Source of the DNA: Croceicoccus mobilis
GTDB lineage: Bacteria > Pseudomonadota > Alphaproteobacteria > Sphingomonadales > Sphingomonadaceae
Reading direction: 5' to 3'
DNA: 64,000 nucleotides
NCBI RefSeq assembly: GCF_001661965.1
Contig: NZ_LYWZ01000007.1
Span: 19,176 to 83,175, forward strand
The position numbers and the translations under genes are program-made. Numbering within the stretch: the stretch's first letter is position 1; the number at the start of each line of letters is the position of its first letter. The notes beneath the pieces are model-generated. The model saw only the letters and a program-made list of their open reading frames with translations, had not been told where the DNA came from and did no database searches. This document shows positions 1 through 7,870 of the stretch, piece by piece.

Positions 1-1194
1 AGGTGTCGGGTGAACACTGGCTCCAGCGATGTCGATCCTGCTCGGCCGATAGGGCAGATAAACGCCGGTCTGCTCTCCGAGAGGCCTTGGTGTTTCAAGT
101 GCGGCGTAGGCGAGATCCTTGACGGTGTGGCGGGGCCGAGTGGTTTTGGGCTTCGCGCGCGTCTTGGGCGCTGTGCGCATGGCCTTGAAGAGAGAGCCTC
201 CGGATTGTTTCGGCTTCAATTCTGGTTCGGGCTTGTTCGGCGCGGGCGCAGGACGTGCGGGGATCTGGATTGCGTCGGCAAGTTCGCTGACGGTGTCGCG
301 AGCGATGACGGCCGGTTTGATCGAGCCAGGCACCTTGTCGATGACCAGGAGTCTGACGGCGACAGATGTGCCTTGCTTCGCATAACAGCTCGACAGGCGA
401 CAGGAGAGCGAGACGGTGCAGTTAGCGAGGGTCTCCTGATAAATCCGATCCATCGTGGCCGAGGTCGTGAACCAGTCGGGCATGATGGCGACGATGCGTG
501 CCGTTGGCGCAGCACGAGCGATCGCGGAGCGCAGGTGTCGGATGGCGGCGTAGTGGTCTGCGCCCCGCCCTTCTGAACGGGAGAACGGCGGATTCATCAG
601 GACGACAGTGGGGCGCCTCGCCGTTGCACCGACAGACGTGAGCATCGCACCGTCGAGATTTGTAACGGTGTTGTTCGGAAAGAGCAGCTTGAGCTTTGCG
701 AGGCGCTTCGGATCGAGTTCGTTCAGCTGCAGGTCGATGTCATTGGGCAGCATCGATACAAGGGAGCCGTGGCCTGCGCTCGGTTCCAGAACGGTGTCTG
801 TTGGCCTGACCTTGGCGAGGGCGACAACAAGCGCTGCAAGATCGATCGGTGTCGAGAACTGCTGATATCGGATTTGATCCTCGCTCCGGACGGTATGTGT
901 CGGGAGCCGGGAAAGGAGTCGCTGGAGCTCGGGAAGGTCGCGCAGTGACCATTCACGGTCGGTGGAGCGAAGGTAGTGGGTGACAGCGCTTTCGAGGAAA
1001 TCGAAGGCGTCGCGCTGCGACCAGGCTCCGTCTGCCGAGCCTGCACCATGAAGCTCGATCATGGCGGTGTGGAGCGATTTCTTGTTGAGGGTTTCACTCG
1101 CGATTTGCGCGGAGAGGTCAGCGATTGTTGCCGCGATACGCTCGTCGGCTGCGTGGAAGAGATCTGTCACAACTTGCTCCTGATGCTTGTGCAT
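1..1194 (-). CDS. Strawberry-notch-type protein with N-terminal N6-methylase domain (partial)
   Basis: The frame stays open from an ATG at 1194 to the window edge (398 codons, no stop), so the protein is cut off at its C-terminal side. A SAM-binding motif VLEPSAGHG lies at residues 135-143 and the N6-adenine methylase motif NPPF at 201-204. The last visible residues (YLPYRPSRI from 379, then VHPT) match the conserved segment that opens the strawberry-notch helicase-like region. Such methylase plus helicase-like proteins are common on alphaproteobacterial plasmids and phages; their role is not settled, with DNA modification or anti-restriction being plausible. A polypurine stretch lies just upstream (reverse complement of about 1203-1216). 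The family call is from motif recognition; the helicase part is outside the window. Confidence 0.8.
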   Translation of the reverse strand, partial: MHKHQEQVVTDLFHAADERIAATIADLSAQIASETLNKKSLHTAMIELHGAGSADGAWSQRDAFDFLESAVTHYLRSTDREWSLRDLPELQRLLSRLPTHTVRSEDQIRYQQFSTPIDLAALVVALAKVRPTDTVLEPSAGHGSLVSMLPNDIDLQLNELDPKRLAKLKLLFPNNTVTNLDGAMLTSVGATARRPTVVLMNPPFSRSEGRGADHYAAIRHLRSAIARAAPTARIVAIMPDWFTTSATMDRIYQETLANCTVSLSCRLSSCYAKQGTSVAVRLLVIDKVPGSIKPAVIARDTVSELADAIQIPARPAPAPNKPEPELKPKQSGGSLFKAMRTAPKTRAKPKTTRPRHTVKDLAYAALETPRPLGEQTGVYLPYRPSRIDIAGASVHPTP

Positions 1195-1250
1195 CAAGAA
1201 CCCTCCCCCTCCCCTTTAACTGGTGCCGTTTTGGCCTGGTATCGTTGGAA

Positions 1251-2090
1251 TCAAGCTTGAGCGCGCTCGTTGGCCTCAGCCCAGTCTTCGTAACCTTTCG
1301 GAGGGTGGCGACGGATGGTGAGGCCTTGGCGGGCGTGGGCAGCAATGGCATTTCGGGCCCCAAGGCGCCCTGCCTTGTTGTTGTCTTCGGCGATGATGAG
1401 AGTTTCGATTGTGTCTGGCAGCCTGACAAGAGGAAGTCGCTCCGCACCGAAGGACGACCAGCATGTGACCCCGTTGAGGTTCGTGTAAGCAGCTGCATCT
1501 TCCAGGCTTTCGGCAATTGCCAATGTGGTCCCGCTGAAAGGCGGGCACCATGCGCTTCCGGCAGGGTGGCCGAGCATGAATTTTCCGTTGTGACCGAGCC
1601 CATCGGGGCGAATGACGATGCGCTGGATCGCCTTAATTGCATGACCCTCCCTGAGCGCAACGAGGAGTGCTGGCAGGTATTTGGTGTCGGGCTTACGACC
1701 GAACGGGCAGCGGCGATGGAAGCGAATATCGCGAAGCGCGGAAGGAAGATTGCGCGAACGGAGGTAGACTTCGGCCAGTGTATTCGGGACCTCCCTGCCC
1801 TCCTCCCAGAGCCGCAAGGCGCTGGCGCGGAAGTTGTTCGCCTGAAAGTCCGGCATCGGTGTGTTCGTTTGCGGCGAACCGAGCCCGATTTCGCGCAGCA
1901 CGTCGTCGTTGCTGCATCCGGCGAAGCAGTGGACGAGAATACTCTTGCGCCCCTGCCTGATTGATAGCGACGGTGTGCGGTCGGAATGTGCCGGGCACCG
2001 GCACATCGCGAAGTATCCGTGCCATCGTCCGCCGAGTGACGCCACAATGTCGACTGTTTCCTGCGTTGGTCTGAGCGCGGTGAGCGTCAT
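1251..2090 (-). CDS. CHC2 zinc-finger / Toprim primase-like protein
   Basis: This 279-residue protein resembles small plasmid and phage primases. An N-terminal CHC2-like zinc-binding module is seen as C30, C32, H35 followed by C55 and C59 in the VHCFAGC segment. A Toprim-like domain follows, with AIAESLEDAAAY carrying the usual glutamate and LIIAEDNNKAG the acidic pair. Such proteins make RNA primers or belong to the DUF7146/Toprim group on conjugative plasmids. The ATG at 2090 has GAGG about 8 bases upstream. A polypurine stretch (reverse complement of 2107-2125) precedes it. The gene lies 56 bases upstream of the strawberry-notch gene on the same strand and is probably cotranscribed with it. 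The domain call is firm; primase activity is inferred. Confidence 0.8.
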   Translation of the reverse strand: MTLTALRPTQETVDIVASLGGRWHGYFAMCRCPAHSDRTPSLSIRQGRKSILVHCFAGCSNDDVLREIGLGSPQTNTPMPDFQANNFRASALRLWEEGREVPNTLAEVYLRSRNLPSALRDIRFHRRCPFGRKPDTKYLPALLVALREGHAIKAIQRIVIRPDGLGHNGKFMLGHPAGSAWCPPFSGTTLAIAESLEDAAAYTNLNGVTCWSSFGAERLPLVRLPDTIETLIIAEDNNKAGRLGARNAIAAHARQGLTIRRHPPKGYEDWAEANERAQA

Positions 2091-2204
2091 TCGTAATTCC
2101 TCTTGTTCACCGTTGCCCCTCCCCCTTTCCTTCGCCGTTCTTGATACCTGAAGAATCTAACGGCGGTTTCTCAAAAATCTCAGGATTTCCACGACGCATA
2201 TATA

Positions 2205-2334
2205 TTGCATATGGTCTGCATATGCAAAGCCTATCGACTGCCTATAACATTGCCATGCCATGCAAATGCAAAGGCTATAGACAGCCTATGGCATAGGCTG
2301 CTAATGCCAAGGCGAAGCCTATAGTCTTGGCATT
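2205..2334. promoter_or_regulatory. Phased repeat array upstream of parA: candidate centromere/operator
   Basis: GCCTAT occurs on the plus strand at 2229, 2240, 2284 and 2317. The intervals are 11, 44 and 33 bases, all multiples of 11, so all copies lie on one face of the helix. An inverted copy (ATAGGC) at 2293 pairs with the one at 2284 (CAGCCTAT, GGC, ATAGGCTG). A 9-bp inverted repeat AATGCCAAG / CTTGGCATT (2303-2311 / 2326-2334) ends just before the parA ribosome-binding site. Arrays like this upstream of parFG-type genes act as centromere and autoregulatory operator. The role here is inferred. Confidence 0.6.
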
Positions 2335-2353
2335 AAATTGGCGGAGAATATCA

Positions 2354-3055
2354 ATGCCCGTAATTGCAGCGGCGAATTCGAAGGGTGGAGCGGGTAAATC
2401 GACGCTCATCATGGTTTTGGCCTGTGCGTTGGCTGAGCACGGCGCGTCAGTGACAGTGATCGACGCAGATCCCCAGAGGACGATCGGAGGGTGGTCCGAC
2501 GCCGCGGACAAGCTCCCAGTGAAGGTGCGATACGATGTCGACGAGGACTCGATCCGAAAGGTGATCGAGGAGGAAGCACGAAAAGCACAGTTCGTTCTGG
2601 TTGATATCCAGGGGCGGGCCAGTCGGCTGATGAGCAGAGTGTTGATGGCGTGCGATCTCGCGCTGATCCCTCTGTCGCCAAGCGAGTGTGACGCAGATCC
2701 AGCTGCGCGGACCGTGGAGCTCATAATGGAGTGCGGAGCTGACAGTCGCAGGGAAATCCCTTTCCGCATCGTCTTCAACCGCACGAACCCGTCGATCGCG
2801 ACAACATCTGAGCGTGAAATTATCGCAGACATCAGGGAAGCGGGCTTTCCGCTTCTCAAGGGTCACCTCCACGACAGGCAGGCGTATCGGCTGATGTATA
2901 GCCGAAAGTGCAGCTTGTTCGATCTCGATGAAACCAAGGTTTCGAATCTCGATAAAGCGAAGATCAACAGTCAGGAGCTTTTGGAGGAAATCTTGACGGT
3001 ACTTAGGGAAGGTAAGACCGAGGTTGTTCCTGTGATCGGTGCCGAAGCGGAGTAG
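2354..3055 (+). CDS. parA: ParA/ParF-family partition ATPase
   Basis: The short ParA-like ATPase (233 residues from the ATG at 2354) carries the deviant Walker A motif KGGAGKST near its N-terminus and DADPQ as the A' motif. It lacks the N-terminal DNA-binding extension of type Ia ParA and so looks like the small type Ib (ParF-like) class, which polymerises on nucleoid DNA to segregate plasmid copies. The ATG at 2354 is preferred over an upstream in-frame TTG at 2327 because GGCGGAGAA sits at the right distance before it. The next gene starts five bases after the stop and encodes a ParG-like adaptor. The repeat array upstream is the likely centromere and operator. Confidence 0.88.
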   Translation: MPVIAAANSKGGAGKSTLIMVLACALAEHGASVTVIDADPQRTIGGWSDAADKLPVKVRYDVDEDSIRKVIEEEARKAQFVLVDIQGRASRLMSRVLMACDLALIPLSPSECDADPAARTVELIMECGADSRREIPFRIVFNRTNPSIATTSEREIIADIREAGFPLLKGHLHDRQAYRLMYSRKCSLFDLDETKVSNLDKAKINSQELLEEILTVLREGKTEVVPVIGAEAE

Positions 3056-3059
3056 GACA

Positions 3060-3404
3060 GTGGGAAAATTTTCGGATATCAAGAAGACGATTGATGACGG
3101 GGCAGGGGAGGGCGCCACCCGCAAGATCGACGTCAGTGATTTTGCGCCCGTCAGCGGAAGCATTGGACGCGATCCCTCGCGAGACGATGAGATTGCCGAT
3201 CGCATTGCCCGCAAGCACGGCTTGCCAGGTGAGCCTGTCAGCAGGGTGAAGTTGGTCCGCGGCAGCGTGGTCATGGATAAGGTTTTTGTCCAGGGCCCGA
3301 TCACGACGATCAATCGGTTCAAGGAGCTGTGTAACGATAGGGGCGGGATTACCTATGCCGAGGCATTGAAGCTTCTGCTCGATCGCTACGATGAGACGAA
3401 TTGA
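3060..3404 (+). CDS. ParG-like ribbon-helix-helix partition adaptor (candidate)
   Basis: A 114-residue protein from a GTG start at 3060, four bases after the parA stop. The N-terminal half is charged and rich in Gly, Asp and Lys, and looks disordered. The C-terminal part reads as a beta strand (KVFVQGP) followed by two helices (ITTINRFKELCNDR, TYAEALKLLLDRY), the pattern of a ribbon-helix-helix fold. A flexible tail, an RHH domain and a position directly behind a ParF-like ATPase are the features of ParG, which binds the centromere and stimulates the ATPase. I see no direct sequence identity with ParG, so the assignment rests on architecture and context. Confidence 0.6.
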   Translation: MGKFSDIKKTIDDGAGEGATRKIDVSDFAPVSGSIGRDPSRDDEIADRIARKHGLPGEPVSRVKLVRGSVVMDKVFVQGPITTINRFKELCNDRGGITYAEALKLLLDRYDETN

Positions 3405-3489
3405 TAAGGTCCATCCAGTGTCGGCTTGACGTTCGGGACCATCACTGGCACCTAAGGGCTTCGATAAGTCGTCCACGCATTCAAACTGG

Positions 3490-4344
3490 ATGCGTTCGAT
3501 GAAATACTTTCCGCTACTTGTGCTTGGGGCTCTTGCTTCAGCTGCTCATGCGCGCGAAGCGAAGCTCACAATCTTTGATGCTGGCTCTGACGCCGGGTTT
3601 CAATTGCTCGTGCCTGGCGCGCGGACTATCGAAACGGACGTTGTCGAAGATGGCGGTGATCGCGCTGAATCAAGCGATCAAGCCGATGCTGGAATCGGCT
3701 CGCCTGTGGGTCGATCAGATGCTCTGGCGCGGGATTTCGCGCAGCTGTTGCCGATCGAGCCCGTCGTTTACGAAACAGATGGGCTGCATGTTCCGGCCTG
3801 GCTGAGGCGAGGGGATAACCCGTTCCGCAGGTACTCGCTCAAGCGAACAGTGACATGGTCGAGTGGCAATTGCGCGACTTCGGGTTATCGACCTTTCCCG
3901 GGCATTTCTGCGGAAGCGCAGGCGCGTCGGCGTCTCTATTATCCGAAGATGGTTGCTGCAGCCTGTCAGGCCGGCGTGCCCGTGGATCTTCTCGATGCTC
4001 TTGTAGTTCAGGAAAGCAGGTATAATCCGCGGGCGAAAAGTCATGCGGGTGCGATCGGCATGGCGCAGCTGATGCCAGGGACTGCGCGCTATCTGGGCGT
4101 TTTCAACGCGTGGGACATAGATGAGAACCTTCGAGGCGGGGCCAGATACCTTCGAGAGCAGCTCGACGAGTTCGGCAGCTGGCATCTTGCGTTGAGCGCG
4201 TACAATGCTGGGCCGGGAGCAGTGAAAAAGCATGACGGGATCCCCCCGTACCGCGAGACGCGAAATTATGTTTCGACAATCCTTGGCAGCTTGAAGGCGT
4301 ATTCGATACAGCCGGTTCGGGTGGCGAGCCTGTCGTCCTTCTGA
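3490..4344 (+). CDS. Lytic transglycosylase (SLT domain), VirB1/TrbN-like
   Basis: This 284-residue exported protein starts with a short signal peptide ([18 protein letters not shown]). About 110 residues of linker follow, then a C-terminal SLT domain. The catalytic glutamate is in [22 protein letters not shown] and [13 protein letters not shown] are the standard lysozyme-fold motifs. Enzymes of this kind open the peptidoglycan locally so that a type IV secretion channel or pilus can be assembled. It lies apart from the main tra operon, as VirB1-like genes often do. The start could be the ATG at 3490 or the one at 3499. The family call is secure; its coupling to this conjugation system is inferred. 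Confidence 0.88.
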   Translation: MRSMKYFPLLVLGALASAAHAREAKLTIFDAGSDAGFQLLVPGARTIETDVVEDGGDRAESSDQADAGIGSPVGRSDALARDFAQLLPIEPVVYETDGLHVPAWLRRGDNPFRRYSLKRTVTWSSGNCATSGYRPFPGISAEAQARRRLYYPKMVAAACQAGVPVDLLDALVVQESRYNPRAKSHAGAIGMAQLMPGTARYLGVFNAWDIDENLRGGARYLREQLDEFGSWHLALSAYNAGPGAVKKHDGIPPYRETRNYVSTILGSLKAYSIQPVRVASLSSF

Positions 4345-4347
4345 GGG

Positions 4348-4623
4348 TTAGATATCCCAGAAGACGTAAAACCCGACGTCGGAGGCGTAGTAGAGAGCGA
4401 CGGCGAGAATCACGGGCGCACCCTTCAAGTAGTTGATTTGCCATCGCAGCCAGATTTTCGGTACAAGCAGGACGAAGTCGAGCTTGCGGGATAGGGCTGG
4501 GCGCCAGGTCCGGGTATACCAGTCTGAACCTGTCACCACGACGGCGAGCACCGCGCAGATTAGCGCCATCGATCCGACGGCGATGTACATCGAGGTCCAT
4601 GCGATGATCGCTGATTCCTTCAT
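4348..4623 (-). CDS. Small two-helix membrane protein, unknown
   Basis: A 91-residue protein on the opposite strand to the transglycosylase, ending three bases after its stop. A strong transmembrane segment (about residues 8-30, AWTSMYIAVGSMALICAVLAVVV) is followed by a basic stretch and a second hydrophobic segment near 68-88. It is rich in Trp and Tyr, as small inner-membrane proteins often are. No family was recognised. The convergent arrangement with the transglycosylase and its place just downstream of repC suggest a plasmid-maintenance or transfer accessory gene, but nothing in the sequence shows its function. Confidence 0.5.
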   Translation of the reverse strand: MKESAIIAWTSMYIAVGSMALICAVLAVVVTGSDWYTRTWRPALSRKLDFVLLVPKIWLRWQINYLKGAPVILAVALYYASDVGFYVFWDI

Positions 4624-4658
4624 GTGACGACCATAAATCGAATATCCTTCCGTTATAG

Positions 4659-6077
4659 TTAATTCGGAATTGACGGTTTTGGTTTCACGGTTTTCTCGCG
4701 GCGGCCGAAAATTGTATGCCCGAGGTTGAGGTCGCCCTTGCGCGCCTTCTTCATCATTCCCTTGAGATAAGCCTCTGTCGAGACCGTGATTTCGCCGTCA
4801 GCAAAGTGCTGGCCGGCGACCAGGAGAGCGATCGTGGCGGCCTCCAGTCCGAGCTGGCCAATGATTGTTGCGGTAGTGCGTTGCGTCACCTGAAGCGAGG
4901 CGCCCAATAGATGCGTGTGGTCGAGGGTGGGGCGGGGCTCGAAGGAGAACATGCCGCTGGAGAATGGGAAAATCCTGGACGTCTCGTGCCATGCAAAGCC
5001 GGAGCGCTCGATGCCGAATGTGTCTGCCGCTTCGGCCTCGAGCCCTTTGCGCTGCGCTTCAGCCCTATGGTCGGTTTGATGGGTCGAACCACGATCCGTC
5101 CTACGCCCCTCTGCCAAGCCGGAACTACTATCCAAAGAGGATAGATTCCCGGTATTATGGTCGGGTGCCTCTGTGTCCACTAGACTGGACAATTGCTCAC
5201 CCGACGGCTGCGCGATCGAGGTTTCTGAGGACAGGTTGCCCACAGCGCCTTCGACATCAGCGAGGAGTGAATCGGCGTCATCGCGGATCGCGGTGAGGGT
5301 TTCGGCCGCCGTGGCGTTCTCCTTTCGCTTGGCGAGGGCATTGAGGGCGTCAGCCAGCTCATCTGCCCAGGCGGCGCCCCTGAATGGCTTCAGCAGCCTG
5401 CGTGCGGCGCAGATCAGCGACCTGATTTCGGTTGGTAGCTGGGAGCGCTCTCGCGCGATCGAGCGTTCGCGTTCGACCAGGCTCTCCAGATCGTCGATTG
5501 CAAGGCAGAGTGGCAAGAGAGAGAAGCCTGATCCTGTAGCTGGTGCGTTGCCGCACGCGGGGCGGTATCGTCTGTGTCCGTTAGCCCTGGGGTTGAATGG
5601 GACGATCATGCCGTGCCGGCGAATTGTATCCAGCGCGCGGCCGGCTTTGTGCTCGATGCCGAGTACCTCGCGGATCTTCCGGTCGCTGGCGCCGATAATT
5701 GGTCCGGATTTCGCAGCCCAGTCGACGTCCGGAGCGCAGAAGAGTGCGAGCTGGTAGGTCTTTGTGAATATGCTTCTGGGGACGCTGGTCGTGACCAGTG
5801 TTCGAGATTGAAGGTAACTCAGGGCGCGGATCACGCGGCCGCGCATGGCTTGACCGCGCTGTTGGTTGCCGAGTGGCTGCAGCGTGCGCTGGATTTGAAG
5901 GATTCGCGCTTCGTATGTGGCCAGGGCAGCGTCGTTAGGGAGTTTGCTCCGTGGCAACTCGACGTCAGTCGGAATTTGAGGGCAGGGGAGCTTTCCGAGG
6001 ATGTCGGAAAGCGACTTCGCGTCCTCATTCTGGCGCGGTTGGCCAGACTGGTTTTGATCGAAATTGGCAATACTCAT
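4659..6077 (-). CDS. repC: RepC-family replication initiator
   Basis: A 472-residue protein from the ATG at 6077, preceded by GGGAG at good distance; an in-frame start 26 codons further upstream is less likely. The N-terminal half has the RepC winged-helix DNA-binding region (YQLALFCAPDVDWAAKSGPIIGASDRKIREVLGI and following). A Ser/Thr/Asp-rich linker is followed by the conserved RepC C-terminal segment (TIIGQLGLEAATIALLVAGQ, then AYLKGMMKKARKGDLNLGHTIFG). RepC initiates replication of alphaproteobacterial repABC and repC-only replicons, usually from an origin inside its own gene. No repA or repB precedes it here, so this looks like a repC-only arrangement with a separate ParFG-like partition locus. 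The leader holds a candidate antisense RNA. Confidence 0.85.
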   Translation of the reverse strand: MSIANFDQNQSGQPRQNEDAKSLSDILGKLPCPQIPTDVELPRSKLPNDAALATYEARILQIQRTLQPLGNQQRGQAMRGRVIRALSYLQSRTLVTTSVPRSIFTKTYQLALFCAPDVDWAAKSGPIIGASDRKIREVLGIEHKAGRALDTIRRHGMIVPFNPRANGHRRYRPACGNAPATGSGFSLLPLCLAIDDLESLVERERSIARERSQLPTEIRSLICAARRLLKPFRGAAWADELADALNALAKRKENATAAETLTAIRDDADSLLADVEGAVGNLSSETSIAQPSGEQLSSLVDTEAPDHNTGNLSSLDSSSGLAEGRRTDRGSTHQTDHRAEAQRKGLEAEAADTFGIERSGFAWHETSRIFPFSSGMFSFEPRPTLDHTHLLGASLQVTQRTTATIIGQLGLEAATIALLVAGQHFADGEITVSTEAYLKGMMKKARKGDLNLGHTIFGRREKTVKPKPSIPN

Positions 6078-6149
6078 TCGTTCACTCCCTCGCAATTCGA
6101 GGAGCGCTCCAGACAGCAGCCAACGCCGCGAAAATGACGCGTTTTTGGC

Positions 6150-6177
6150 TTGCAAGTTGTCAGGGTCTGGCTAGTAT
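6150..6177 (+). promoter_or_regulatory. Candidate promoter of the repC antisense RNA
   Basis: TTGCAA at 6150-6155 and TAGTAT at 6172-6177 are separated by 16 bases, a good sigma-70-type arrangement on the plus strand. It points into the repC leader in antisense orientation, about 60 bases before a strong plus-strand terminator. No plus-strand gene follows. Confidence 0.5.
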
Positions 6178-6183
6178 CGCCGG

Positions 6184-6262
6184 TGTGTTTGTTGCCGGTT
6201 CTTCGTTGGCCCGGCGAGTTAGTTACCCTTCATACGGCCCGGGCATTGCCCGGGTTTTTTTT
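6184..6262 (+). ncRNA. Candidate counter-transcribed RNA controlling repC
   Basis: Between a plus-strand promoter-like pair (6150-6177) and a classical terminator (stem CCCGGGC/GCCCGGG, loop ATT, then eight T at 6255-6262) lies about 79 bases without an ORF, antisense to the repC leader. Alphaproteobacterial repABC and repC-only plasmids use a short antisense RNA in exactly this position to limit repC expression and set copy number and incompatibility. The start point (about 6184) is inferred from the -10 position. No homology to a specific RNA family was checked. Confidence 0.6.
6238..6262 (+). terminator. Rho-independent terminator of the antisense RNA
   Basis: A 7-bp GC-only stem (CCCGGGC 6238-6244, GCCCGGG 6248-6254) with a three-base loop is followed by eight T. 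On the opposite strand the T run would precede the stem, so it works only on plus-strand transcripts. Confidence 0.8.
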
Positions 6263-6423
6263 GGTCTGGAAGCGTCTCCCTTCCTGGTTTCAGCCTGCCG
6301 ACAGTGTCGGCGGTTTTCTTCTCACAATGCTGGCGCGCGGGTTCGCGCGCAAAAGCGCTTGCTCGAAGTTCGGTCTGTTGCTAGGGAGGGCTTAGACATT
6401 CGCCATCCTAGAAACAGGATTTG

Positions 6424-6457
6424 AAAAAAGGGCTCGGTTGGCGCCGAGCCCTTTTTT
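6424..6457. terminator. Bidirectional terminator between repC leader and RHH gene
   Basis: A run of A, then GGGCTCGG, a short TTGGCG loop, CCGAGCCC and a run of T form a symmetric stem flanked by A and T tracts. It can terminate transcription from either side. It ends a few bases from the stop codon of the minus-strand RHH gene (6462) and separates that transcript from the repC leader. Confidence 0.85.
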
Positions 6458-6461
6458 GTTG

Positions 6462-6689
6462 TCAGAGCAGCGAAAGCTGGCTGCGCGATTGCACGGTAGT
6501 CCTCTCTTCGTGGAGAGTTCCGGCGATCAGCGCGCTGAGAACAGCTTCGCGGCTCGGTATTTCGTCGGTCTTCATCTCATCCAGTCGGCGGATGAGATTC
6601 TCGTCGAGCCACACCTGGATTGGGGACTTGCCTTTCGCGCGCTTGTTATCCCTGCTACGAGATTGGCGTTCTTTCGCGATTACGGCCAT
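6462..6689 (-). CDS. Small ribbon-helix-helix DNA-binding protein
   Basis: A 75-residue basic protein. After a Lys/Arg-rich N-terminus, the segment SPIQVWLDENLIRRLDEMKTDEIPSREAVLSALIAGTL splits into a beta strand (IQVWLD), a first helix (ENLIRRLDEM) and a second helix (SREAVLSALIAGTL), the CopG/Arc pattern. Such proteins bind palindromic operators as dimers, and many repress their own gene. A perfect 18-bp palindrome lies 39 bases upstream of the start and is the obvious candidate operator. The gene ends at a strong terminator. Its target beyond itself is unknown; copy-number or transfer control are both possible. Confidence 0.72.
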   Translation of the reverse strand: MAVIAKERQSRSRDNKRAKGKSPIQVWLDENLIRRLDEMKTDEIPSREAVLSALIAGTLHEERTTVQSRSQLSLL

Positions 6690-6727
6690 GAGTGATCCCC
6701 GTCAGATGCGATGTCGAGTCGCTTCGA

Positions 6728-6745
6728 TTCGTGACATGTCACGAA
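6728..6745. promoter_or_regulatory. Perfect 18-bp palindrome, candidate operator
   Basis: TTCGTGACATGTCACGAA is a perfect palindrome 39 bases upstream of the RHH gene start (6689) and 67 bases downstream of the stop of the next minus-strand gene. Position and symmetry fit a dimeric repressor site. Which protein binds it is inferred. Confidence 0.6.
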
Positions 6746-6811
6746 ACTTAGCGGGGAGTGTGGTGGTTAGCAATTGAGAACCGTCGACTTATTCGCCAGC
6801 TAAGAGAGATA

Positions 6812-7321
6812 TTAGCGTGAGGCGACGAGCGGGAACTCGTGGTCGTTTTCATGGACTTGCTGCATGGTAAGGGCAACTGTCCGGCGGTGCTGTGCGATTA
6901 TTTGGCGAGATGTCTTTCTGGCCAGCGCTACGCAGAGCTCGTCGCGCAATGGTTCGAAGTCTCCGTCACAGGCAGCAATTGCAGCCTTCAGATTGAGGAC
7001 TGTTTCCTTGGTGAATCGGGAGACGACCTTGCAGCTGTCGTCGTGATAGCCTTGCGGATCTGCGAAGCATGAAATCGCCAGATCTGCTCGTATGGGGTCA
7101 ATCTCTAGATACTCGAGAATGCTGTGAAGCTCTGCAGCGCTGATGTCGCCTGCGAAGAGCCGGTTGGTGAAGTCCTGGCGGGTACATTTGCGGATGACGC
7201 CCTGTCGGAATAGTTCAGCCTTTGTAACGCCTTTGTCATTCATAACATGAACGATCAGCGACGCATAAGCGGCTTGCCGCTCTGAAGCTTTGATCTTGGC
7301 TGAGTTTTCCAATCCCGTCAT
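6812..7321 (-). CDS. Helix-turn-helix-like regulator candidate, unknown family
   Basis: A 169-residue soluble protein. Residues about 22-75 (IVHVMNDKGVTKAELFRQGVIRKCTRQDFTNRLFAGDISAAELHSILEYLEID) have the spacing of an XRE-like helix-turn-helix, with a short loop between the putative turn helices and a following helix. The C-terminal half is helical and charged. I do not recognise a named family. It lies in a row of three minus-strand DNA-binding-type genes between repC and the tra operon, suggesting control of replication or transfer. Start ATG at 7321; only the helix-turn-helix impression supports a regulatory role. Confidence 0.55.
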   Translation of the reverse strand: MTGLENSAKIKASERQAAYASLIVHVMNDKGVTKAELFRQGVIRKCTRQDFTNRLFAGDISAAELHSILEYLEIDPIRADLAISCFADPQGYHDDSCKVVSRFTKETVLNLKAAIAACDGDFEPLRDELCVALARKTSRQIIAQHRRTVALTMQQVHENDHEFPLVASR

Positions 7322-7413
7322 AAAGCACCCCTGCCTGCATGTGCGTAGCCGCTTAGTGGCCTATGCGATCGCATAAGCCTTTGGCAAGATTCAGCGAGCG
7401 GGGCAAGGAAAAT

Positions 7414-7761
7414 TTAAGTTTTAACGGAAACCAAGCAGGCGAAGCAGACTGCATCTCGAACGGAGCAAGGCGCCTTGTAAGCCTGGCACATTTTATCGCG
7501 GAAAGTGTCGAAGGCGTTCACCGCGTCTCCTGTCAGGCGGAGCCATACCTGTATGGTTCCCTCCATCGAGCCGATATCGCAATACCGCTCGATGTCGTTT
7601 GATCGAACAGGGAGGTCCTCGTCTACGACAGCCATAACAACATCGCGTAAGTTGGCGAACTTCCTAGTTGCCCGGCTGTGGTCTGCGATCGACCGAATCA
7701 TGATTTCGAATGCTTTGTCGCTCACCAAAAGGCGGTGAACGGTATTTGGCTCGTTGGCCAT
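7414..7761 (-). CDS. RHH-like protein divergent from tra operon (candidate transfer regulator)
   Basis: The start is taken as ATG at 7761 because GGAGG lies 7-11 bases upstream; the frame is open far beyond that but runs through the repeat array and is not protein-like there. The 115-residue product ends with a strand-helix-helix pattern (TIQVWLRLTG, AVNAFDTFRDKMCQAY, SVRDAVCFACLV) typical of ribbon-helix-helix proteins such as TraY. It is transcribed away from traA, with six regularly spaced 12-bp sites between the two genes. An RHH protein binding such an array to control tra transcription, or to shape an oriT, is the natural reading but is not proven. Confidence 0.62.
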   Translation of the reverse strand: MANEPNTVHRLLVSDKAFEIMIRSIADHSRATRKFANLRDVVMAVVDEDLPVRSNDIERYCDIGSMEGTIQVWLRLTGDAVNAFDTFRDKMCQAYKAPCSVRDAVCFACLVSVKT

Positions 7762-7870
7762 TGCGCCCTCCGTTGACCGCCTTTTGCAGGATGTGGGGGA
7801 CCTGAAGGCGTGCCTAATCGCAAAGGAGAAGCGTTCGGCACGCTCCTCGCTTGAAAAAAAACCTCTTAGT

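Noticed and set aside
10..576. Plus-strand open frame of 188 codons at the left end
   Set aside because: It overlaps the strawberry-notch/methylase gene on the other strand, which has clear motifs (VLEPSAGHG, NPPF).
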